Positions 1-8,388 of a DNA stretch of 60,626 nucleotides are shown here, piece by piece. The notes beneath the pieces are model-generated. The model did no database searches, was not told where the DNA came from, and saw only the letters and a program-made list of their open reading frames with translations. The position numbers were made by a program, and so were the translations under genes. Origin of the DNA: Lachnoanaerobaculum sp. OBRC5-5 (lineage in GTDB: Bacteria; Bacillota; Clostridia; Lachnospirales; Lachnospiraceae). The DNA lies in assembly GCF_000296385.1 (NCBI RefSeq), contig NZ_JH815185.1, forward strand, positions 2,035,450 through 2,096,075, read 5' to 3'. Positions within the stretch are counted from its first letter, which is position 1, and every line of letters begins with the position of its first letter.

Positions 1-28
1 TTAATAAATCCTTTTTCCAATCTGACTT
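1..28 (-). pseudogene. Peptide repeat copy 5, start codon lost (runs off edge)
   Basis: This is the fifth unit of the micro-ORF array in transcription order. The ribosome binding site and the SDWKKDLL reading frame are intact, but the start codon position reads AAG (plus strand CTT at 26-28) where the other units have ATG. No alternative start lies at a suitable distance. The rest of the unit is outside the window. Confidence 0.7.
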
Positions 29-56
29 CTTATCTTTCCTCCTTATACTACTCTAT

Positions 57-140
57 CTATTTATCCTTTATTCCGTCTGTAATGTACTCCAAAACCACTA
101 CCACTATCTGTTTTAATAAATCCTTTTTCCAATCTGACAT
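57..140 (-). CDS. 27-aa amphipathic peptide, array copy 4
   Basis: This micro-ORF begins MSDWKKDLLKQ, continues with a run of valines (IVVVVLEY) and ends ITDGIKDK before TAG. GGAGG lies 9 nt upstream of the ATG. The product has charged ends, a hydrophobic core at about residues 12-17, one Trp at position 4, and no signal peptide or Cys. Net charge is near neutral. Size and composition recall leaderless secreted or membrane-active peptides such as delta-toxin or phenol-soluble modulins, and also type I toxins, but no sequence family is recognised. It is probably co-transcribed with the other copies from the promoter at 691-726. Confidence 0.72.
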   Translation of the reverse strand: MSDWKKDLLKQIVVVVLEYITDGIKDK

Positions 141-168
141 CTTATCTTTCCTCCTTTTGCTACTTGAC

Positions 169-252
169 CTATTTATTCTTTATTCCGTCTGTAATATATT
201 CTAAAACCGCTACTACCACCTGCTTTAGCAAATACTTTTTCCAATCTGACAT
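169..252 (-). CDS. 27-aa amphipathic peptide, array copy 3
   Basis: This copy begins MSDWKKYLLKQ, has the core VVVAVLEY and ends ITDGIKNK. It has the same ribosome binding site and the same length as its neighbours. Relative to copy 4, Asp7 is Tyr and the core is changed conservatively, so hydrophobicity is kept while the sequence varies. Net charge is about +2. Conservation of reading frame, length, Trp4 and the LEYIT motif across copies argues that the peptide is or was under selection. Function is unknown. Confidence 0.72.
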   Translation of the reverse strand: MSDWKKYLLKQVVVAVLEYITDGIKNK

Positions 253-280
253 CTTGTCTTTCCTCCTTATGCTACGTGCT

Positions 281-364
281 CTATTTATTCTTTATTCCTT
301 CTGTAATATACTCCAAAATAACTACCGCTATCTGCTTTAATAAATCCTTTTTCCAATTTGACAT
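281..364 (-). CDS. 27-aa amphipathic peptide, array copy 2
   Basis: This copy begins MSNWKKDLLKQ, has the core IAVVILEY and ends ITEGIKNK. GGAGG precedes the ATG with the same spacing as in the other copies. Net charge is about +2. It is the first fully intact unit in the direction of transcription, since copy 1 carries an internal stop. Function is unknown. Confidence 0.72.
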   Translation of the reverse strand: MSNWKKDLLKQIAVVILEYITEGIKNK

Positions 365-392
365 CTTATCTTTCCTCCTTGTGTTACTCGGC

Positions 393-476
393 CTATTTAT
401 TCTTTATTTTATCAGTAAGATACTACAAAACTACAACCAAAATATGTTCTAATAAATTCTCTTTCAATTTGCTCAT
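393..476 (-). pseudogene. Peptide array copy 1 with premature stop
   Basis: This is the promoter-proximal unit, beginning MSKLKENLLEHILVVVL. TAG at 425-423 replaces the GAG/GAA Glu18 codon of the other copies, so a 17-residue peptide would be made. The remaining frame (YLTDKIKNK, TAG at 395-393) is intact and recognisable. The start has a good GGAGGG site and overlaps the stop of the preceding 19-codon ORF as ATGA. It is either a decayed copy or a shortened functional variant. Confidence 0.65.
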
Positions 477-532
477 ATTATTCCCTCCACACATTCAATA
501 TCACCTGACAAAACATTATCTATTCTTTTCAT
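473..532 (-). CDS. 19-aa leader micro-ORF coupled to the peptide array
   Basis: The ORF starts MKRIDNVLSG and ends ECVEGII. A GGAGG site sits 7 nt before the ATG, and its TGA overlaps the ATG of array copy 1 in an ATGA arrangement, typical of translational coupling. It contains one Cys and several acidic residues and is unlike the 27-aa peptides. It may be a translational leader or an independent small peptide. No homology is recognised. Confidence 0.45.
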   Translation of the reverse strand: MKRIDNVLSGDIECVEGII

Positions 533-552
533 TTCTTTACCTCCAATGTTCT

Positions 553-669
553 TTAATAATAACAGTTTATAATTCTGATTGAGTAACTTCTCTTATCAAT
601 TGCACTCCCATTGTTGACTTTTATAAGATACTGCACATATGAGAAGATTTTTGTATAGCTTACGTTCAT
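553..669 (-). CDS. Possible 38-aa leader ORF
   Basis: An open frame starting MNVSYTKIFSYVQ lies a few bases downstream of the predicted transcription start of the peptide array. Its ribosome binding site is weak (GATAAAGA), and the composition could be chance in AT-rich DNA. Together with the 19-codon ORF it fills most of the roughly 200-nt leader between the -10 box and the first array peptide. Confidence 0.2.
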   Translation of the reverse strand: MNVSYTKIFSYVQYLIKVNNGSAIDKRSYSIRIINCYY

Positions 670-690
670 ATGTCTTTATCTTATATCTCT

Positions 691-726
691 ATTATATTTA
701 ATTCATTGTCATTGTTTGTAATTGTG
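691..726 (-). promoter_or_regulatory. Promoter with shared island element, for the peptide array
   Basis: On the minus strand CACAATTACAAA (726-715) is followed by 18 bp and then a perfect TATAAT (696-691). The 18-bp spacer contains CAATGA at the same offset as in the two other copies at 3899-3934 and 8389-8424. It lies between the nrdD stop and the leader of the micro-ORF array, so it probably drives the array. The 12-mer overlaps the -35 position, as expected for an activator or repressor site. Confidence 0.72.
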
Positions 727-735
727 TTTATAAAT

Positions 736-2388
736 TTATTTAATATGTGCTACTCTATCTATCAGTTCAAACCTCTTTCCATCTACAAATCTATCTACCT
801 CTGCCAAATACCCTGATACTCTACGTAGTCTACGTATATTATCATTTTTGCAGCAAGGGCATTTTTTCGATATTTTCCCTATATACCCACAATCTTGACA
901 ATCATCCAGCGGAAAATTAACTCCTATATAATTGCAGTCATTGTTATAGGCATACTCTACTATTTCCTTAATTGCCTCAGTGTTGCCAGCGGGGGACTCC
1001 TCAAGTTCAATATATGTTATTGACCCACCATTACATAAGCAATGAAATATTCCTTCAAACTGTATCTTCTCAATATAGTCGGCATTTATATTAACAGGTA
1101 AATGAAATGAATTAGTATAGTATCCTTTTTTCGCAGCTAAAGCTCCATGCCCTATATTATTTAAATCATATTCTGCAAATCTCCCGGTTACACCTTCTGC
1201 TGCTGATGCTAATAACGAAAAATTTAGTTTTGTGTTATTTTTATAATCATCTACTTGCTTTTTCATCATTTTTACTATATCGACAGCATTCTCCAAATAT
1301 GGTTTCATTTCTAAAATTGACCCCCACTCCTTTTTATATACCACTGCTAAGGCATCCCACAATCCAATAAATCCAATTGACAAAGTTCCATTTCTTAAAG
1401 TAAGTTTAATGTCTTTGCTTTCAGAGTCTTTATATATATTAAGCTTAATAATATCTTCACACCTTCCGTTCTCAATCAATGTATTATATCTGTGTATAAG
1501 GCTATCCCTTGCATCCTCAAGTGTAGATATAATTTGTTTTCTAAACTCATCTAAATTTCCTTTTGTCTTATATGCTATTTGCACCAAATTAATTGTTACA
1601 CAAGCTATATTTCCTCGTTTTATTCCACTCTTATCACCATATAAGTTATCTACGACTCTTGTCCTACACCCCATAATCCCAATCTTTTTTGGATTTGCAT
1701 CAATATTAATTTGTGAATCACAATTAAAATATGTTGGTACCATCCTTTTAGACGTAGATTCCAGAGAATGTAGATATAAATCATAATTAGGTGAACCTGT
1801 TTTTACGTTGACTGACTGTTTAAGCTTAAAAACCAAATTAGGAAATACAAACGGTTTTCCATCTTCATCTCCCATTTCATATGCTCGTAGAATTGCATAT
1901 GAAACCTTTCTCGCATTATCAAAATCCCCTATACCAAAATTAAAGGTAACATATGGTTTCTCACATCCTTTTCTACTAAATGTATTTAAATCCAAAAATA
2001 AATCTCTAAACTCCAGACTTAATTCTTCAATTGTTTCATCTTTTACATAAAATGCCATATCTGTATCAAAATCTAAAAACCCTATCCCTCCTGACTGCAT
2101 ATTAGTCAACTCTGTAATTTTTCTACTGATTTTTCTAACTGCTCCTTTAAAACTCATTAAACCAAAGCCTATAAGATCTGCTACATTTAATCCTATGCAA
2201 TTGTATGTAATATCGTAGAATTCCAAATCGTGTATGTGGATCAATCTACAGTCATGTGCATTACGACACCTTTTGGGAATCATCTCAAGTACTCGCCTCT
2301 TTTCAGACTCTTCGCCTGCCTTTACTATACTATTTGATGCATTCTTACCAGAATTTGCCAAATTTCTAAAATAAAGCTCCTTTTTCAT
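736..2388 (-). CDS. nrdD: Anaerobic (class III) ribonucleoside-triphosphate reductase, ATP-cone-less
   Basis: This is the glycyl-radical enzyme that reduces NTPs to dNTPs. Visible signatures are HIHDLEFYD (51-59), a Cys near 64, MGCRTRV with the catalytic Cys near 241, RGNIACVTINL, a C-terminal zinc site (CxxC 497-500 and CxxC 510-513) and the radical loop RRVSGYLA with Gly near 526. At 550 aa it is shorter than typical 600-750-aa enzymes because the N-terminal ATP-cone is absent; the catalytic barrel looks complete. GAGGGATG lies upstream of the start. It is last in the NERD-nrdG-nrdD operon. Its placement with a NERD nuclease and STAND gene suggests an accessory role rather than the housekeeping enzyme; that is inference. 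Confidence 0.93.
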   Translation of the reverse strand: MKKELYFRNLANSGKNASNSIVKAGEESEKRRVLEMIPKRCRNAHDCRLIHIHDLEFYDITYNCIGLNVADLIGFGLMSFKGAVRKISRKITELTNMQSGGIGFLDFDTDMAFYVKDETIEELSLEFRDLFLDLNTFSRKGCEKPYVTFNFGIGDFDNARKVSYAILRAYEMGDEDGKPFVFPNLVFKLKQSVNVKTGSPNYDLYLHSLESTSKRMVPTYFNCDSQINIDANPKKIGIMGCRTRVVDNLYGDKSGIKRGNIACVTINLVQIAYKTKGNLDEFRKQIISTLEDARDSLIHRYNTLIENGRCEDIIKLNIYKDSESKDIKLTLRNGTLSIGFIGLWDALAVVYKKEWGSILEMKPYLENAVDIVKMMKKQVDDYKNNTKLNFSLLASAAEGVTGRFAEYDLNNIGHGALAAKKGYYTNSFHLPVNINADYIEKIQFEGIFHCLCNGGSITYIELEESPAGNTEAIKEIVEYAYNNDCNYIGVNFPLDDCQDCGYIGKISKKCPCCKNDNIRRLRRVSGYLAEVDRFVDGKRFELIDRVAHIK

Positions 2389-2408
2389 ACTAACATCCCT
2401 CGTTCTTT

Positions 2409-2885
2409 CTATATTCCAATGTCCATCTTATTCCAACAATTATTCATATCTTTTTTATATAATTTTTGATTGCTTGACCCTACATAATTCACTTCTTTAC
2501 AAGACAGATCACTCACAAAAGCTCCACACTTTATATAGTCCATAAGTTCAAATACTCTCTCAGGTATCTTCTCTTCATCCCATCCTGTATATAAGCAAAT
2601 ATTGAAGTTGTTCTTTTTTAGTGCTATTACTAACTCTTTCAGGCTTTCCCATTGCTCTAACGGTTCTCCACCTGATAATGTCAGCTTCTTATTATTGCAA
2701 TTACCTATAATATATTCTGCAATATAATCAATATCTAACATTACTCCTTCACCTTTATTTTTTGCACTGACATTATGACACCCTTCGCATTTCATGCTAC
2801 ATCCTTGTAAAAACAATACACTTCTAATTCCCGGTCCGTCATCACAACTCATTTTTTTCCATCCTGCAACTTCTAATTTCGGCAT
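2409..2885 (-). CDS. nrdG: Anaerobic ribonucleotide reductase activating protein (radical SAM)
   Basis: NrdG uses a [4Fe-4S] cluster and S-adenosylmethionine to install the glycyl radical on NrdD. The protein shows DDGPGIRS, the cluster motif CSMKCEGC (Cys 29, 33, 36) and TLSGGEP (69-75), with the normal family length of about 158 aa. Its start overlaps the end of the NERD gene by 13 nt, and nrdD follows 20 nt downstream, so the three genes are one operon. The partner NrdD keeps its radical glycine, so the pair is probably active. Confidence 0.93.
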   Translation of the reverse strand: MPKLEVAGWKKMSCDDGPGIRSVLFLQGCSMKCEGCHNVSAKNKGEGVMLDIDYIAEYIIGNCNNKKLTLSGGEPLEQWESLKELVIALKKNNFNICLYTGWDEEKIPERVFELMDYIKCGAFVSDLSCKEVNYVGSSNQKLYKKDMNNCWNKMDIGI

Positions 2886-3853
2886 ATATTTTTCCCCCTT
2901 TCACCATACCTCCTTAAAACATTATTTATTGCAATCAATATATTAAACTTTGGTTTTTCTACTGATGTTGGTATTCTTACTTCACTAATTTCCAATGTTG
3001 CCAATAATACAGCAAAATCCTCTTTAAACCTCTTAATATCCACTTCCGGAGAATACACCTTATTGGACTGATTAAGTTTTAAAGATTCTATTATATTTTC
3101 CACATCTACTTCTGTGTAAATTTTATTGCCCTCATATTCATCAATAATATGTGGCAATTGTCCCAAAAAACTTTGTTTAATGTACCTGTATTTATTCTCA
3201 ACACTTATATTGCTGTTAGTAAATACCAGTATTGAATGTATCTTCTTATCTTTAAGATATTTACCTACTGCAATCTTTAATAATTGCTCTTTGTAATTCA
3301 TCTTTTCCCCTATATTGCAGTCATAAACAAAGTCATTCTTCTCTTTCTTATACATATTACCGTCTTCATCAATCAAAATATCCTGACGAATATTTTTTAC
3401 TTCTATCAAAAATATACCTTTCTTTGTCACAACAATATTATCTAACTCTGAAGTTATATCCTCGTAAGACAACTCTATATTTTTTAAGATCTTTCTATAA
3501 TGGCTTATGTTCTGCAAATTGAAATACGCTTTATTTTCTCCGGCTACTCCGGCAATCAAAACGCTAATCATATTTCCTATACATTTACATTGTTTCACAA
3601 CATTTTTTAACTCATCCTCTGCAATATTTCCTTTGTCTTTATTTAATTTCTCCAGATGATCAATAACATTCCATATCCTCAAATCTGCATTGTCGGCATG
3701 CTCATTATTGAATAAAATATTTCTCAATTCTTCCTGAAATTTTAGCAGCTCCTCAAGTAATGACTTTCTATCATATTTATCCTTGTCAAAAGCCGTTATC
3801 TTACTTAGAATTTCTACTGCTCTCTCTTCTATTTTTTCATTTGTATTTATCAT
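2873..3853 (-). CDS. NERD-domain protein (predicted nuclease)
   Basis: The central region (about 100-230) matches the nuclease-related NERD domain, a PD-(D/E)XK fold: GENKAYFNL with Glu106, SELDNIVV with Asp138, and IEVKN with Glu151 and Lys153. The active-site set looks complete. The N-terminal 90 residues are a charged helical extension. AAAGGAG precedes the ATG. It is first in an operon with nrdG and nrdD, under its own promoter (3899-3934). NERD proteins are frequent in defence and plasmid-associated loci, so a DNA-cleaving or DNA-sensing effector is plausible but not shown. Confidence 0.82.
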   Translation of the reverse strand: MINTNEKIEERAVEILSKITAFDKDKYDRKSLLEELLKFQEELRNILFNNEHADNADLRIWNVIDHLEKLNKDKGNIAEDELKNVVKQCKCIGNMISVLIAGVAGENKAYFNLQNISHYRKILKNIELSYEDITSELDNIVVTKKGIFLIEVKNIRQDILIDEDGNMYKKEKNDFVYDCNIGEKMNYKEQLLKIAVGKYLKDKKIHSILVFTNSNISVENKYRYIKQSFLGQLPHIIDEYEGNKIYTEVDVENIIESLKLNQSNKVYSPEVDIKRFKEDFAVLLATLEISEVRIPTSVEKPKFNILIAINNVLRRYGERGKNICRN

Positions 3854-3898
3854 ATATTTCTCCTTTCAAATACTTGTTATTTGTTATTTGATAATACT

Positions 3899-3934
3899 AT
3901 GATAGCTTTTTGATTGTTGAACTTTGTAATTGTG
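3899..3934 (-). promoter_or_regulatory. Promoter with shared island element, for NERD-nrdG-nrdD
   Basis: On the minus strand CACAATTACAAA (3934-3923), an 18-bp spacer with ACAATCA at the conserved offset, then a -10 TATCAT (3904-3899). The architecture matches the elements at 691-726 and 8389-8424. It lies directly after the intrinsic terminator of the upstream STAND gene, so the operon has its own start. Confidence 0.7.
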
Positions 3935-3940
3935 ATAAAC

Positions 3941-3974
3941 AAAAAAAAGCAAGCACAAAGATACACTTGCTTTT
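3941..3974 (-). terminator. Intrinsic terminator of the STAND kinase gene
   Basis: On the minus strand AAGCAAG and CTTGC form a stem around a 13-nt loop, followed by eight T residues. It begins just after the stop at 3982 and separates the STAND transcript from the NERD operon. Confidence 0.8.
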
Positions 3975-3981
3975 ACCCATA

Positions 3982-6900
3982 TTATTTATCCTTAAACTCT
4001 ATCTCATTATTTTGATAATTACTTGATATAATTTGAATTATTGTCTTTATGTATTCATTATCCTTTAAATCATCCGGCATGTATTTTATAATGTCGTCTT
4101 TCAATTCTATAATTTTGTCTACTATATCCTCCGATATTAAATCAAGCCCTTTAATAATATCTTTGTACAAAGATATTACAAAATTTGTGGTCAGTTCTTC
4201 TTCCCACTTGCACTTCTCATCCTTATAGTACAAAAGCATATATAATGAATATATATATTCATTATATGCTTCAACGTAATGTTCAATACCATTAAAATTA
4301 TTTGCAATATCCTTAAAGCCTAATTCATAAAACTCTATATCTTTCCTATACCTATAATATTGCACTGTAAACTTATGCCAATCACGCAAAAGTGAACTTG
4401 CCTGATTATAATTGCTCATGTTTTTATAAGTATAAAATTCCTTTGTAATCAAAAAATCAATATCTCCATAAAATCTAATAAAATCATATTTGTTTAGATT
4501 CATAAAAAAAATCAGTTCCAAGTGATATAAGCATCTTAATTGTTCTACATCTTTGCCAACATTGTTATACCTATCTGCTGCCTCTTCCCATATTTTAATA
4601 CAATTATTCAAATCACTATTCTCGCTCTCAACCTCAGCAATTAAATAGTAGTCACATCTTTTCCTAATTTTATCCACGTCTTCGTATTTACTCCCAGAAC
4701 ACTTATAAATCAGTTCAGATCTTATAGAATTAACTTTATTATTTATATATTCATTATCCAGTCCATATATCTTGATAGTATTTAAAGCATCTTCACATAA
4801 GTTTAATGCTTCCTCTAGCCTGTCATCTGGACATTCATTTAATAATTCAGCCGCTTTTAAGTCTAACAATACTCTCAGCTCCATTGGATTATCACCAATA
4901 TTTTCCTGTTTTAATGTACTAATAAATTCTAATTTCTCTTTCAAATACCAATTAGATCTGTCACAACTGTTTACCATACCAATAATAGAATAATTATCCA
5001 TTTTCTCTTTTTTCAAATATTCTAAAACATACGGATAAATAATAATTTCATTTATCCATTTTCCACCAGACCGTGATTTAAATATTGATAATTCAAAGAT
5101 TCTATTAGCTTTTTCCCAGTACCTTTTCTTTATCTCTATATCAATTTCCACACAATATAAATAATAATATGCCATCAATACATATTGAGTCTCTTGTAAA
5201 TTAGCATCCTCTAAGTGAGATTTTCTCCTTTGGTGATAAATCAGTATGCTTGCATATGATTTTACTTTATCAATCTTCTTCTCTCTTACCAGCAACTCAA
5301 CCAGTTTTAAGCACATGTCAAAATCAAGCTTAGAACTTTTTCTAATTAAATCCATAATATTTGATATAGCACTGTCAACGTCACCTTTTTTTAAGTATAT
5401 ATCCACTATGTTTTTCACTTTAGAGTTATATGAATATATACCTCGGTCATATAATTTACAATACATATCTATAGCTTTATCATAATTCTTTTTATTTGTG
5501 TATGATAAAGCTAATTTCTCCAACAAAGTTTTTTCTAAATATTTTGAATGCTTACCGTCTGTATCACCTTCTCTTAACAGCCTAATAACCTCTTGATATC
5601 CATATGCCTTATCTAAATCTCCAAAATGTTTAAATCTATAATCTGATATAATATCTTCATCATCAGAATAGAATTTTATCACTTTTCCATATAGCTTAAT
5701 TTTTTCTTTTACAGGCATATTTACCCCTAAAAGAACTTCTGTAACATAATCATAAACTTCTATAATTTTTCTATATATATCATCCTGTTTATTTATTGTA
5801 TCGAAGTATAGTGACATAAACGTAGATACGTTTTCATCCGAGCCTGAATCTGCAAGGAACGAGTCGATCTCATCACAAAGTTCAACAAGTAAAGTACATC
5901 TATCTCTTAGATTCTTCTCCTTATAACAAATATCAATCGCATAACAAAATATTTCTTCAACCTTTCCAAGAATATTCTCATAATATTCTTCAACATTACT
6001 GTCATCGACACTTTCCCATAGTATGTCAAAATCACAAATATACTTAATCCTTTTTAACAAAAGTTTAACTAAAAGATGGTGAGAATTACAACACTCTATT
6101 CTCTCACATATAGCAATAGCTTCATTAACTTTATTCTTCTTCCCATACTCCAAACATATATTTGCATAAAGAATATCAGTGCCTGTAATTCGCTCACATA
6201 CTGTATCAAATACCCTTCTTCTTATATTGCGCTCTATATACCCGCTATACTCTTGATTTAAATATAATATTATTCCATTTGCCACATTTGGGCAGCTAGT
6301 GGTAGACGGTTTGTACTCCTTAAAAATCAAATCTTGTATAACTTGATGTAAGGATATCTTATTATAAAACTCATCATATTCAACCCATCCGTTCAGTATG
6401 AGTTTATGAATTTTGTCTTCGCATCCATCTATATTGCATATACCTATAAATATATCTTTTCTTACTTTAATACCTGCAAATAGTGATAGCGAACTTATTA
6501 TTTCATTTGTTTTGCTGTCGAAATTTGAAATATCAAACAAAATCATTAAGTGCCTGTTAACACTCTCAGCATTCATCCTTCTGTCTTTTCGTTGTTTTAC
6601 AACTGTCTCATCTGTATTTGTAACACCCTCTTTGCTAAGGAACAGTTCGTATAATTTTCTCGGTAATATATCACTGTCTCTTAAGTATTTCGATATAAGT
6701 TCAACCGTCATAGTATGTCCTTCAACATACTCTATCAGCTTATCAATATAACTTGTCTCCTCCATATCATATAAAGTATTGTTATAATAACAAAACAATG
6801 ATTTTAGCTCTTCCGATTTTTTCATTCTACCTATATTTATCTGTCTAAAATTATAGTCTCTAAAATCTTTTCTGGTAGTAAATATAAACTTACATGGACA

Positions 6901-8250
6901 TTGTAATAGTTCCTCCAATCTGTCATCCGAATCTACATCAAAGTTATCAATAATAATCAAATCTTTCTCTGTTGTAGTTTCCTTTAATACTGCAACTATT
7001 CTCTTAAAATAACTGTCTTCACTTTCTTGACATAGGACCACATTCTCATCCATACTCATATTATTGATAACTAATTCCTGACACACTGTATGTTCTATTG
7101 ATCCGTTAAAAAAGGCAAAAGCTATCGTTTCATAGTAATCTCTATATTCATACGCATAGCGTTTAGCTAATTCCGTCTTTCCGATTCCACCTATTCCGGA
7201 TATAAAAACAACCTGATTCTCACTTAGAGCTTCTTGTATGTCTACAAGTTCATCACTTCTTCCTACAAAACAAGCCGGATTATACACGAAATTATCAACT
7301 AAATAGTGTGCATCTACATCTGATAATACTATTAACTCATCTAATACCTCTATCACATCATTTAAATCGGACCATCTGCTTTTTATTGATATAGCTAAAG
7401 CTTTGTGAAAAAAATACGATAACCTTTTAAATAATTTAGGCCTATACTTTTCATTAGCAAAATTCATACATTCAAAACAATATATACTTGATATTCGACA
7501 ATCTTCCTGTTGCGGCTTTCTGCCAAAAATTTTATAAAATAATACTGCTCCAATTGCATATATATCCGTATGATACCCTATATTTCTTATTTGTCCTCGA
7601 ATCTGTTCCGGCGCAGAATAGCCTTCGGAATATGACAATTCCATTATTCGTTTATTTTCCAATTGATCAACATTAATAACTGAATCAAAATCAAATAAAT
7701 ATATATGTTCTGTAGTCTCCGGAATAACAAATATATTCTCCGGCTTTATATCCAAATGTAGAAAACCTTTATCATGATATTTTTTAATTAGAATTGCTAA
7801 ACTCTTAATATATTTTAATACCTCTTTAAGTGACTCATCCTTATACCTTTCATAATCCATACCTTCATTAAGAGTCATTATAATATATACTGTATTATTA
7901 AATTCAAATATACCGGATGAGTCTATTGTTGAATTTATAAATCCTACTTTATTTTTAAAATTTACAGCTTTCTTATATGTTTCTTTAAATTGATCTTTAG
8001 TCTTTTCAATCTTATCAAGTACAGAATCCTTATATATAAGCGAATAATCCTCTTCTCTTTCCGCAAATAAGTACACCGGATATAATTCTTTTATTCTGAT
8101 ACTATGTTTGACCCCGGATTTATCATATAAATTTGCATCATAAACAATGCAATTAGCTCCCCTACCAATCTCAGATACTACTTCTATTCTCTCATTATCG
8201 CTATGATTAAATAAATATCCTTTTTGAAGTGCAACCCTTCTGTCAATCAT
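3982..8250 (-). CDS. Ser/Thr kinase-NB-ARC-TPR STAND protein
   Basis: This 1422-aa multidomain protein starts with a Hanks-type kinase: Gly-loop GRGANC (29-34), Lys near 54, HLDIKPEN (165-172), DFD (187-189) and APE (213-215), all catalytic residues present. A STAND/NB-ARC NTPase follows: FVGRSDEL, Walker A GIGGIGKT (352-359), Walker B LIIIDNFD (431-438) and the sensor-like FIFTTR. The remaining 800 or so residues are helical, with TPR-like repeats (for example NKKNYDKAIDMYCKLY) that could bind a ligand. STAND proteins with N-terminal effector domains are known phage-defence and signalling switches. No membrane segment is seen. It is divergent from the gene at 8520 and has its own promoter and terminator. 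Confidence 0.9.
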   Translation of the reverse strand: MIDRRVALQKGYLFNHSDNERIEVVSEIGRGANCIVYDANLYDKSGVKHSIRIKELYPVYLFAEREEDYSLIYKDSVLDKIEKTKDQFKETYKKAVNFKNKVGFINSTIDSSGIFEFNNTVYIIMTLNEGMDYERYKDESLKEVLKYIKSLAILIKKYHDKGFLHLDIKPENIFVIPETTEHIYLFDFDSVINVDQLENKRIMELSYSEGYSAPEQIRGQIRNIGYHTDIYAIGAVLFYKIFGRKPQQEDCRISSIYCFECMNFANEKYRPKLFKRLSYFFHKALAISIKSRWSDLNDVIEVLDELIVLSDVDAHYLVDNFVYNPACFVGRSDELVDIQEALSENQVVFISGIGGIGKTELAKRYAYEYRDYYETIAFAFFNGSIEHTVCQELVINNMSMDENVVLCQESEDSYFKRIVAVLKETTTEKDLIIIDNFDVDSDDRLEELLQCPCKFIFTTRKDFRDYNFRQINIGRMKKSEELKSLFCYYNNTLYDMEETSYIDKLIEYVEGHTMTVELISKYLRDSDILPRKLYELFLSKEGVTNTDETVVKQRKDRRMNAESVNRHLMILFDISNFDSKTNEIISSLSLFAGIKVRKDIFIGICNIDGCEDKIHKLILNGWVEYDEFYNKISLHQVIQDLIFKEYKPSTTSCPNVANGIILYLNQEYSGYIERNIRRRVFDTVCERITGTDILYANICLEYGKKNKVNEAIAICERIECCNSHHLLVKLLLKRIKYICDFDILWESVDDSNVEEYYENILGKVEEIFCYAIDICYKEKNLRDRCTLLVELCDEIDSFLADSGSDENVSTFMSLYFDTINKQDDIYRKIIEVYDYVTEVLLGVNMPVKEKIKLYGKVIKFYSDDEDIISDYRFKHFGDLDKAYGYQEVIRLLREGDTDGKHSKYLEKTLLEKLALSYTNKKNYDKAIDMYCKLYDRGIYSYNSKVKNIVDIYLKKGDVDSAISNIMDLIRKSSKLDFDMCLKLVELLVREKKIDKVKSYASILIYHQRRKSHLEDANLQETQYVLMAYYYLYCVEIDIEIKKRYWEKANRIFELSIFKSRSGGKWINEIIIYPYVLEYLKKEKMDNYSIIGMVNSCDRSNWYLKEKLEFISTLKQENIGDNPMELRVLLDLKAAELLNECPDDRLEEALNLCEDALNTIKIYGLDNEYINNKVNSIRSELIYKCSGSKYEDVDKIRKRCDYYLIAEVESENSDLNNCIKIWEEAADRYNNVGKDVEQLRCLYHLELIFFMNLNKYDFIRFYGDIDFLITKEFYTYKNMSNYNQASSLLRDWHKFTVQYYRYRKDIEFYELGFKDIANNFNGIEHYVEAYNEYIYSLYMLLYYKDEKCKWEEELTTNFVISLYKDIIKGLDLISEDIVDKIIELKDDIIKYMPDDLKDNEYIKTIIQIISSNYQNNEIEFKDK

Positions 8251-8388
8251 TTCTATTCGCCCTTTCTATTAAACATACCTGTATAATATTATATATTTTC
8301 CTTTACAAAATCTCTATACATACAACCAAAAATTGCTCCGTATACTACCCTCCAAAATTTTATTTTATAAATTTAATATCTTAAATTT

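Larger units (their letters stand above)
1..476 (-). repeat. 112-bp tandem repeat array encoding micro-ORFs
   Basis: The motif TTAATAAATCC and its variants starts at 1, 113, 225, 337 and 449, an exact 112-bp period that continues past the left edge. Every complete unit, read on the minus strand, holds a GGAGG ribosome binding site, a short ORF of 27 codons ending in TAG, and an AT-rich spacer. Units differ by scattered substitutions and show no indels, which suggests tandem duplication followed by divergence. The array is gene-like rather than a CRISPR, since repeat and spacer are not distinguishable. Confidence 0.93.

Noticed and set aside
1-476. CRISPR array
   Set aside because: The 112-bp units are homologous over their full length, with no unique spacers, and each contains a ribosome binding site and ORF.
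358-582. 74-codon plus-strand ORF
   Set aside because: It lies opposite the peptide array and its leader; no ribosome binding site, and the repeats are explained by the minus-strand micro-ORFs.
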